From DATNIB01 sp035604685 (lineage in GTDB: Bacteria; Actinomycetota; Acidimicrobiia; Acidimicrobiales; RAAP-2): a DNA stretch of 38,286 nucleotides. Below, one piece after another: positions 32,172 through 38,286 of the stretch; within the stretch, counting starts at the first letter, position 1; each line of letters begins with the position of its first letter. The position numbers and the translations under genes were made by a program. The notes beneath the pieces were generated by a model. That model was given only the letters and a program-made list of their open reading frames with translations, did not search any database and had not been told where the DNA came from. The stretch spans positions 1 through 38,286 of the forward strand of contig DATNIB010000013.1 in NCBI GenBank assembly GCA_035604685.1. The letters run 5' to 3'.

Positions 32172-33452
32172 CTAGCTGACGAGTGTCGCCCCGTTGATGC
32201 TGACCGTCCAGCCGCCACCGCTGGTGGAGGCGTCCGACCAACCGCCCAGCCCCGAGGCGGCTCCGATGACGGAGACCCCGAGGACGTCGGCGGCACCGGC
32301 CACCGAGCCGGCGCCCACGGCCGTGGCGTCGGCGTTCTCGTTCGTGCCGATGGCGGTCGAAATAGCGCTCCCGCCGGCCACCCCGAGGGCCGCCGCCGTG
32401 TTCCCGTCACCGAAAGCCGTGGCTATGCTCACGCCGCCGCCGACCGCACTGGCCGCCGCGTTGTTGCCGTCGCCGCCGACCGCATAGGCAAAGGCGCCGC
32501 CGGCGACGCTGCCGGACGTGGCCATGTTGTTGCTCCCGGGACCGACCTCACCATCAGGAACAAAGCCGATGGCGAGGTCCTCCGACGCACAACCGCCCTC
32601 GATGATCGCCCCGACGCCGGCACAGGAGACGGCCACTCCGAACGTGCTCTGGGCGATGGCCAGGTTGTCGTTGTAGTCGCCGAAGGTCCCGACGCCGGCG
32701 AACGCCTGCACATTGAGGGAGAAGAGCCCGTAGGCGTAGGCGGTGTTCCCGTTGAGGCCGGCGTCGTTCCCTACTCCCGCGTCCGCACTGACGACAGCGA
32801 ACTGTCCGCCCGCCCAGGCCACGTTGTCAGCGGCACCGGCGTCCAAAGCCACCCCGGCCTCGGAGTTGACCAGGCCCCCGTAGGACCAGGCGGTGGCCAT
32901 GTTGTCTGACAGGTTGGCGTGGCCGCCAAAGCCGGCCTCGGCGTCGCCAAAGCCAACCGAGGGGCCGCCGAGGGGATTGGCCACCCCGAAGACGGTCGAC
33001 GTTGCGGTGTTCCCCGACAGGTTGGCGTGGTCACCGACGCCGGCGGAGGTGAGAGCGGTCGCGCCGGGCCCGAAGGCGAAGGAGAACGCCGTGTTGTTGT
33101 CCAGGTTGGCGGACGAACCGTCACCGGCATCGGCAAAGACGGTCGCCGGGTCGAGCAGGGTGCCGCCGCCGCCGGCCACGCCGGCGACGCTGCCGTCGAG
33201 GTCGGTCACGAAGGTGCCCAGGCTGGAGAAGGGCGGGCTTTGGTACGGGCCCAGAGTGGCGGCGCCCGACGGCGCCGCGATGATGCCCATGAGCCCGGCC
33301 GAGGCCAGGAGCCCGCCGCCGACCAGGGCGCCGGCCAGGCGGGTGACCCCCACACCGTCGGCCGAGGGGGCCGCGTGGGCCGGGTGCAGGCGGCGCGGGG
33401 CGGTGTAGCGCCCGAAGCCGGACTTGGCGTGTGCCGGACGGTGCCTAGCCAT
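32172..33452 (-). CDS. Secreted Ala/Gly/Asn-rich repeat protein (predicted beta-solenoid)
   Basis: A 426-residue protein from the ATG at 33452, with a GGGAAGGGA ribosome site upstream. A basic N-terminal region (1-38) precedes a hydrophobic signal segment (about 39-60) with likely cleavage after Ala65. The mature part has about seven ~27-residue repeats of the type DAGVG-x-x-ANLS-x-N-x-A followed by a small aromatic block, and then four ~20-residue repeats resembling DGNTAAALGVAGG, reminiscent of YadA-head-type rolls. The last 27 residues are identical to those of the second copy. Only one disulfide-capable Cys cluster is present, near the middle. No catalytic motif. Probably a surface or extracellular structural protein; function unknown. 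Confidence 0.75.
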   Translation of the reverse strand: MARHRPAHAKSGFGRYTAPRRLHPAHAAPSADGVGVTRLAGALVGGGLLASAGLMGIIAAPSGAATLGPYQSPPFSSLGTFVTDLDGSVAGVAGGGGTLLDPATVFADAGDGSSANLDNNTAFSFAFGPGATALTSAGVGDHANLSGNTATSTVFGVANPLGGPSVGFGDAEAGFGGHANLSDNMATAWSYGGLVNSEAGVALDAGAADNVAWAGGQFAVVSADAGVGNDAGLNGNTAYAYGLFSLNVQAFAGVGTFGDYNDNLAIAQSTFGVAVSCAGVGAIIEGGCASEDLAIGFVPDGEVGPGSNNMATSGSVAGGAFAYAVGGDGNNAAASAVGGGVSIATAFGDGNTAAALGVAGGSAISTAIGTNENADATAVGAGSVAGAADVLGVSVIGAASGLGGWSDASTSGGGWTVSINGATLVS

Positions 33453-33721
33453 GATCGTGAGTCCCTTCCCATGGGCCCCTGCCGGAGCCGTGCCCCCCTG
33501 TGCAACCAGGGCTGAAGTCATCCTAAGTGGAATGGATGGGTTGAGCGAAGCCAAACATGCCCCCTATCCCCAGTCTCGGCGTCCCGCCTCGCCGGCTGGC
33601 TGGTCTCTCCCCTTATCCTTCTCTGTGTCTCTTGCTTCCCCCGTCCGGGGCCTGCCCCTCGTCGCCGTCCCCGGCCTCTGCCCCCTTCCGCGATGCCTTC
33701 CCTCCTCCCAAGGTCTGTTTG

Positions 33722-33742
33722 TGGGCGCGGAGGGACTCGAAC
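33722..33742 (-). other. Possible 3'-end fragment of another tRNA
   Basis: On the minus strand this reads GTTCGAGTCCCTCCGCGCCCA, which has a T-loop-like TTCGAGT and an acceptor-like 3' strand ending in A. The sequence before it forms only a poor T stem and no cloverleaf. It lies in the ~265-base segment unique to module 1, next to the tRNA-Ala half-copy. It may be a remnant of a tRNA-targeted insertion, or chance. Confidence 0.35.
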
Positions 33743-33819
33743 GCACAGCACATAACTTTCGCTCGCACGCTCGGCGGCGACCTGCATTTTCCCCGGTTGC
33801 TACAGCGCTCAACCTGGAA

Positions 33820-33864
33820 TGCTTTGCAAGCAGGAAGTCGCGGGTTCGAGTCCCGTCGTCTCTA
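33820..33864 (+). repeat. Partial copy of tRNA-Ala (anticodon stem-loop to 3' end)
   Basis: Identical to 31913-31954 and then differs by one C-to-T change in the acceptor 3' strand (CTCTA for CTCCA). Matching starts in the anticodon stem-loop and continues beyond the tRNA into the hairpin and spacer. No 5' half is present, so it is not a functional tRNA. Its extent is that expected for an att site of a tRNA-targeting recombinase. Confidence 0.85.
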
Positions 33865-34274
33865 CTTTTTCTGGCCTTGACCAGGCCTTCAGTCTATAGC
33901 CCCCGCCCAGCGAAATCGGTGCAGCGGACCAAAGAATGGATGCCTGCCGAGCTGCAGGAGATGGACCAGCGTCCGGGACCTGCGGGGGGATCCATGGGGT
34001 CGACCATTGATGTGACCCCCGGCGCATCGACCGGTCGAGGGAACGACTGGCCCTTGTGGTGCACCTTCGCGTTCTACTTATGGTCGTTGGAATCTTCGTC
34101 GCTATCCGGTCGAAGCGACTTAATCGTTAATGGCGGGACTACGCAAACTGAGTAGCGGCGTCGCTCGCGCGCCAGTCGAGTCGGCGAGAGGCCGCGAGCA
34201 ACGATGCGCCCGAGGTCCGCGCGGGTCGCTCAATCAGCGCGCTACTCGATTCGCTGGCCGACCCAAGCTTCGAC

Positions 34275-35399
34275 TTAGCTGACGAGCGTCGCCCCGTTGA
34301 TGCTGACGGTCCAGCCACCGCCACTGGTGGAGGCGTCCGACCAGCCGCCGAGCCCCGAGGTGGCCAATACGGTTGAGACCCCGAGCGCTTCGGTGGCGCT
34401 CGCCGTCGAGCCAGTGCCGACGGCCGTGGCGTCGGCATTCTGGTTCGTGCCCACCACGTCGGCTGCGGCAAGAGCGCCAGTGCCGAGCGCCGCCGCATCG
34501 GCGGTGTCCCCGCTGCCCACCGTGGTCGCGACGGCGAAGGCGCTGGAGCCGACGGCGCCCGCCCCCGCGTTGCTGCCCGTGCCGTCGGTGGCGGCCGCCT
34601 CGGCGACGGTCCCGGACCCGGGTGCGCCGACGCTGCCGGCCGTGGCCATGCTGGCGTCGGAGCCTAGGGTTTCGGCTGTCGACACGCCCCCAGTGGTCTG
34701 GGCGACGGACAGGTTGTCCGAGAAGTTCCCGAAGCTGCCGATCCCGGCATCGGCCACGGCGACGCCGAAGAGCGCATAGGCGTAGGCACCGTTCCCCGAC
34801 AGGTTGGCGTGGTCCCCGACCCCGGCGCTGGCTTCGGCATCGCCGAACTGGCTAGCGGCCCAGGCCACGTTGGCCGACCCGTTGGCGAACGACGCGATAC
34901 CGGCGTCTACCGTGGAGACCCCCCCGAAGGTCCACGCCGTGGCCATGTTGTCCGACAGGTTGGCGTGGGACCCGATGCCGGCATCGGCCAACGCAGTTCC
35001 GGCCGGTGGACCGGGGGTGACGGTCGCCCCGAAGGCGGTGGAGGTGGCCGTGTTGCCCGACAGGTTGGCGAAGGTCCCGATGCCGGCGTCGGACAGGGCC
35101 GTGGCGCCGGGGCCGAAGGCGCCGGAGAACGCCGTGTTCTCGTCCAGGTTGGCGTTGGCGGTGTCACCGACCCCCGCAGTGGCCAGGACGGTGGCGAGGT
35201 CGCTCGGGATCCCGCCGCCTCCGGCCACGCCAGCGACGCTGCCGGTGACGGGGTCGGTCAGGAAGGTGCCCAGGCTGGAGAAGGGGGGCTGGTGTCCGGG
35301 CCGAGGGACACCCCGACAACGACGGCGCCCGCCGGCGTCGTCATCAGGCCCATGAGCCCGGCCGAGGCCAGGACCCCGCCGCCGACGATGGCGCCCCAT
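34275..35399 (-). pseudogene. Decayed paralogue of the secreted repeat protein
   Basis: The mature region (reading from about 35300 down) matches the module 1 protein repeat by repeat, including the identical C-terminus GGWSDASTSGGGWTVSINGA. Two lesions affect the 5' end. First, a ~115-base deletion relative to module 1 removed the ribosome site, the start codon and about 40 N-terminal codons. Second, one base is missing in a run of six Cs (near 35287), which puts the signal segment (GGGVLASAGLMGLM) in a different frame from the mature protein. The ATG at 35399 opens the mature frame but gives an Arg-rich, non-signal N-terminus. Probably not exported as is. A sequencing error in the C-run, or slippage, is possible. 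Confidence 0.72.
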
Positions 35400-35481
35400 G
35401 GGCTCCTGCCGGAGCCGTGCCCCCCGGTGCCGCCAGGGCTGATTGAGTGTAAGTCAGATGGGCCGGTTGATCGAAGCCAAA

Positions 35482-35494
35482 CCGTCGTCTCCAC
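35482..35494 (+). repeat. 13-bp tail of tRNA-Ala closing the array
   Basis: CCGTCGTCTCCAC is identical to 31946-31958: the last 12 bases of tRNA-Ala plus one. It directly follows the GAAGCCAAA that ends module 2. This gives three ordered copies of the tRNA 3' end across the array: full tRNA, half, tail. Confidence 0.65.
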
Positions 35495-35550
35495 GGCAAA
35501 TGCCCTTGTAGGAGGGTCAAGTGCGGCCCGTCCTCGACGCCAGGCAAAAC

Positions 35551-35572
35551 TTCGTCCGTCATTCGTCCGTCA
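35551..35572. repeat. Perfect 11-bp tandem direct repeat upstream of the CoA-transferase gene
   Basis: TTCGTCCGTCA occurs twice head to tail (35551-35561, 35562-35572), 139 bases before the start of the CoA-transferase gene. This lies in a 311-base gap that otherwise holds only the tRNA-Ala tail and the module end. It resembles the 12-bp tandem repeat before the thiolase gene in layout, not in sequence. Confidence 0.45.
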
Positions 35573-35710
35573 GAAATCAGCTGCCTCAGGGCTCACTGAT
35601 GCTGGTCGGCGCCCGCCCCGACAGCCTTGCCAGCTTCCACGACGGTGTGTGGCGGCGGGCCTCGTACTGCAAGAATTCGCCCCAGCGAATGATGGGAACT
35701 GGGAGGTCGG

Positions 35711-38122
35711 ATGGCGACGACGGGCGACGTGACCGCCAGCGGCAGGGCGACGCTGGACTCGCTTCGAGTGCTCGACTTCGGTGATCGCGCCTCGACGGCC
35801 TGGTGCGCCCGGCTGATGGCCGATCTTGGGGCGGATGTGATCGGCGCCGAACCGCCCGAAGGGCACCCGGTACGATCCGACCCACCCGCCGCGGCATACG
35901 TTCTTGCGAACCGCCGCCGTGTCGACCTGCCTACAGCTCTCAGCTTGGTGGTCGAGGCCGAGGTCATCCTGACCAGTGGATCGACGCCGGAAACCAAGGT
36001 CGGCGCGCTGCGCCAGCTCTCGGGCAGCGCGCTGATCGTCTCCATTACCCCATATGGACTGAGCAGCACGCGGTCCGACCAGCCGGGCAACGACCTGACC
36101 GCCTACGCCACAAGCGGGTGGGCAAGCGTGAACGGCTTGGCCTCGCTCGCGCCGCTGAAGGGGATCGGATACAACGCTTCGTACCAAGCCGGCACCTTTG
36201 CTTGGGCTGCGGTCACCGCAACCCTGCTCGGCGAGCCGGCCGGCGAAGTACTCGACATCGCCGAGCGCGACGTGCTGTGCTCCACGCTTTCCCCGGCGTT
36301 CCTTCGTCAGCAGTACACCGACGCACCGGAGGATCGCCGGAAGGTCGCCGACATCACCGCCGGACCGGTTCCCGTGGCTGATGGGTATTTCGCGCTCACC
36401 CTGAGCCGCCCGCACTTCTGGCAGAGCGCCATGCGAATCCTCGGCCTCGACGATCTTGCCGACATGCCCGAGTTGCAGGCCTCGACGGCGCGCGCGGAAC
36501 GGAAGGAGCTGTGGGTAGAGCGTGTACAGCAGGCGATGCTCGGGTGGAAGCGGATGGAGCTGTTCGATGCCTTGGCCGCGAAGCGGGTGATCGCCGGGCC
36601 GGTTCTCGACATGGCGGACCTCGAGCAGAACCCGCAGCTCAAGGCGCGACAATTCTTCCGCTCCCCGGACGAGGCGCCCACCGCCAGCCCTCGCCAGCCG
36701 GGGCCGCCGGTGCGCTACGGCAGCACACCCTGGCGCCTCGCTCGCCCAGCACCGGGTGGCGAGACATCGCCCAGACACGCCGAGACCGTCAGCGGGTTCA
36801 GGGGCCAGGGGCTTGGCCTCCCCGCGCCCGCATCCACTGGCCACCCTGGCTTCCCCGCTGGGTCGACCGTCGGTCCACTGTGCGGCTATCGCGGGCTTGT
36901 GCTGACTCAGGCATGGGCCGGCGCGTACGCCACAGAGCTGCTCGCCCTCCTCGGCGCCGAGATCGTGCAGGTGGAGGCGCGCAGTCGTTTGGACAGCTGG
37001 CGCGGCTCCGGTACCAGCACGGTCCCTGCGGCGCTGCGGGAACGCGGGATACCGGGGGACGCCTGGGACCTGAATCCGTTGTTCAACTCGGTGAACATGA
37101 GCAAGCGATCGATCACGCTCGACCTTTCCAAGCCGGAGGGCGTCGATCTCTTCCGTCGGCTCTTGCCCCGTTTCGACTTCGTTGTCGAGAACTTCTCCCC
37201 ACGGGTGATGGGGAACCTCGGCATCGCCTACGGGGACCTGCGGATGCTCTGCGAGGACATCGTGCTCGTGAGCATGTCCGCGTACGGCGCGACCGGTCCC
37301 TGGTCTCCGGTGCCCGGCATAGGAGGGACCATCGAGCCGTGTTCCGGCATGTCCTCGCTACTGGGCTACGTCGACGGGCCGCCCCTCAACTCAGGCCACA
37401 TGTATCCTGACCCCGTCGCCGGGCTGTACGGGTTCGGGGCCGTGATCACGGCCCTGGCGCATCGGTGCCGGACGGGTGAGGGGCAGTACGTGGACGTGTC
37501 AATGCAGGAAGCCTGCGTGACTTTCGTCGGCGATGAGTGGATGCGGTACCAGGAGACCGGCCTCTCGCCGGCCCGGCGGGGTAATCGCCACCCCGCGTAC
37601 GCGCCCCATGGCATCTTTCCCTGTGCCGGCGACGACCAGTGGGTGGCTCTGGCCGCGCCGGATGACCCCGCCTGGGCGGCGGTCGTCGAGGTACTGGGGG
37701 GCGATGAGCTGGGCGACGAGCGGTTCGCCACAGCACCAGGCCGCCAGGCGAACGAGATCGACCTCGAAGCGGCCATCAGCCGTCGAACGGCCGAGCACGA
37801 CAAGGGTGAGCTGGCAGATGCCCTCGTGTCGGCGCGCGCCATCGCGGCCCCAGTGCTCGACGTGGGCGAAGTGCTGGCCGACCCCGACCTCAAGGCTCGA
37901 GGCGTGTTGCGCACCGTCACGCATTCCCTTGCCGGGGACGCCCTGCAGGCAGGCCTGCCGCTGCGGATGGCGAACACGCCGTTGCCGCCGTGGAGCTCCT
38001 CGCCGCTCCACGGCGAGCACTCGTTCGAGGTGCTGCAGCAGGAGCTCGATCTCGACGAGGAGACCTACACGGCGCTCGTCGCCGCTGGGATCACAGGCTC
38101 CGGGCCGGTGAAGGAGAACTGA
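35711..38122 (+). CDS. Double-domain CaiB/BaiF (family III) CoA-transferase
   Basis: An 803-residue fusion of two family III CoA-transferase domains (about 15-350 and 385-795), twice the usual length. The C-terminal half is canonical: NMSKRSITLDLSKPEG, VENFSPRVMG, SMSAYGATGPW, and the catalytic Asp567 in MYPDPVAGLYG, which forms the aspartyl-CoA anhydride in this family. At the matching place in the N-terminal half (NASYQAGTFAWAAV) the Asp is replaced by Ser157, so that half is probably structural. These enzymes move CoA between carboxylic acids. The ATG at 35711 has GGGAGG upstream. The stop shares a base with the next gene (TGATG), coupling it to an enoyl-CoA hydratase, which suggests an acid-degradation pathway. 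Confidence 0.92.
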   Translation: MATTGDVTASGRATLDSLRVLDFGDRASTAWCARLMADLGADVIGAEPPEGHPVRSDPPAAAYVLANRRRVDLPTALSLVVEAEVILTSGSTPETKVGALRQLSGSALIVSITPYGLSSTRSDQPGNDLTAYATSGWASVNGLASLAPLKGIGYNASYQAGTFAWAAVTATLLGEPAGEVLDIAERDVLCSTLSPAFLRQQYTDAPEDRRKVADITAGPVPVADGYFALTLSRPHFWQSAMRILGLDDLADMPELQASTARAERKELWVERVQQAMLGWKRMELFDALAAKRVIAGPVLDMADLEQNPQLKARQFFRSPDEAPTASPRQPGPPVRYGSTPWRLARPAPGGETSPRHAETVSGFRGQGLGLPAPASTGHPGFPAGSTVGPLCGYRGLVLTQAWAGAYATELLALLGAEIVQVEARSRLDSWRGSGTSTVPAALRERGIPGDAWDLNPLFNSVNMSKRSITLDLSKPEGVDLFRRLLPRFDFVVENFSPRVMGNLGIAYGDLRMLCEDIVLVSMSAYGATGPWSPVPGIGGTIEPCSGMSSLLGYVDGPPLNSGHMYPDPVAGLYGFGAVITALAHRCRTGEGQYVDVSMQEACVTFVGDEWMRYQETGLSPARRGNRHPAYAPHGIFPCAGDDQWVALAAPDDPAWAAVVEVLGGDELGDERFATAPGRQANEIDLEAAISRRTAEHDKGELADALVSARAIAAPVLDVGEVLADPDLKARGVLRTVTHSLAGDALQAGLPLRMANTPLPPWSSSPLHGEHSFEVLQQELDLDEETYTALVAAGITGSGPVKEN

Positions 38123-38286
38123 TGGATTACCAAAACATCCGCACCGAGGACGACGGCCACGTTCGGCGCATCATCACGAGCCGGCCCGAGTACCGCAACG
38201 CCCAGAGTCGCCGACTGCTGGAGGAGCTGGATGACGCCTTCGCCGCTGCCGCCGATGACCTCGACGTCCGGGTCGTCGTGCTGCTC
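38122..38286 (+). CDS. Enoyl-CoA hydratase/isomerase family protein, 5' part
   Basis: The first 55 codons of a crotonase-fold protein, cut by the window end. It begins MDYQNIRTEDDGHVRRI and has the family's early strand-helix pattern: ITSRPEYRNAQSRRLLEEL, then LDVRVVVLL. The oxyanion-hole and catalytic segments lie beyond the window. The start overlaps the stop of the CoA-transferase gene, so the two are co-translated and probably act in sequence on the same CoA thioester. Confidence 0.8.
   Translation, partial: MDYQNIRTEDDGHVRRIITSRPEYRNAQSRRLLEELDDAFAAAADDLDVRVVVLL

Larger units (their letters stand above)
31913..33555. repeat. Module 1 of a tRNA-Ala-anchored tandem array
   Basis: This unit begins in the anticodon stem-loop of tRNA-Ala and runs through the 3' half of the tRNA, the terminator-like hairpin, a conserved ~200-base spacer, the repeat-protein gene and its upstream region, to a shared end at GAAGCCAAA (33547-33555). 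The whole order recurs in module 2 (33820-35481). About 265 bases with no match in module 2 (33556-33819) separate this end from the next tRNA half-copy. Confidence 0.75.
33820..35481. repeat. Module 2 of the tRNA-Ala-anchored tandem array
   Basis: It repeats the order of module 1: tRNA-Ala 3' half, hairpin, spacer, repeat-protein gene (here decayed), upstream region, and the shared end GAAGCCAAA (35473-35481). It contains about 230 bases (roughly 33913-34140) not found in module 1, in which I see no recognisable gene. It ends directly against a 13-base tRNA-Ala tail. Confidence 0.72.

Noticed and set aside
33820..33864. A second functional tRNA-Ala gene
   Set aside because: Only the anticodon-to-3' half is present; the preceding bases do not form the 5' acceptor or D arm, and the acceptor 3' strand has a substitution.
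33913..34140. A short gene in the segment unique to module 2
   Set aside because: A weak open frame exists on the plus strand, but it has no family resemblance, no ribosome site and unusual composition; it is reported as unexplained sequence.
32200..35300. Possible CRISPR array or satellite DNA, because of many short recurring words
   Set aside because: The recurrences are spaced by codons (about 20 or 27 residues), vary at third positions and encode protein repeats; there are no identical repeats with unique spacers.

Overview
The window is high-GC DNA from an actinobacterium, most likely a member of the Acidimicrobiia or a related deep lineage. This rests on gene order and promoter style, not on any marker search. 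It starts just downstream of the replication-origin genes: the tail of an upstream gene (probably recF), then dciA, gyrB and gyrA. It then passes through the classical actinobacterial cell-wall/division block tRNA-Leu, fhaA, fhaB, pstP, pbpA, pknB, trpG, crgA. Compared with the well-known mycobacterial order, rodA and pknA are missing from the block. A rodZ-like gene faces gyrA, and the tRNA-Ile/tRNA-Ala pair that usually follows gyrA lies 22 to 27 kb away.

Layout. 1-4956: dciA, gyrB, gyrA. 4961-6166: RodZ-like HTH membrane protein, minus strand. 6369-10795: minus-strand operon of a membrane-bound NRPS-like protein (adenylation, carrier, then transmembrane and hexapeptide-repeat segments, as in poly-lysine synthetase-type enzymes) with a compact 4'-phosphopantetheinyl transferase that could activate it. 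11103-18331: tRNA-Leu plus the FHA / PP2C / PBP / PknB / TrpG / CrgA block. 18344-21079: metabolic genes (thiolase, hotdog thioesterase, pirin). 21305-26031: FtsX-type permease and two uncharacterised genes. 26064-27352: a degenerate IS481-type element inserted into the 3' end of tRNA-Ile, with a 15-bp target duplication. 27545-31808: a secreted Cys-rich protein under a GEMM-type (cyclic dinucleotide) riboswitch, a class E sortase, an SGNH lipoprotein and an acyltransferase. 31884-35494: tRNA-Ala followed by two tandem modules. Each module starts with the 3' part of tRNA-Ala and carries one gene for a secreted Ala/Gly/Asn-rich repeat protein. The second gene copy is decayed, and a 13-bp tRNA-Ala tail closes the array. 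35711-38286: a double-domain CaiB/BaiF CoA-transferase coupled to an enoyl-CoA hydratase that runs off the window.

How the genes work together. The FHA, PstP and PknB proteins form a Ser/Thr phosphorylation circuit acting on wall synthesis (PbpA) and division (CrgA). The carrier domain of the NRPS-like protein needs the PPTase encoded by the overlapping gene. The riboswitch, sortase and secreted proteins make up a cell-surface region. The most unusual structures are the tRNA-Ala-anchored tandem modules, the riboswitch with a visible alternative-pairing switch over a Shine-Dalgarno sequence, the poly-amino-acid-synthetase-like operon, and the IS copy whose target duplication preserves the tRNA-Ile 3' end. 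Many non-operonic genes have a TANNNT box 5 to 10 nt before the start codon, which suggests widespread leaderless transcription.
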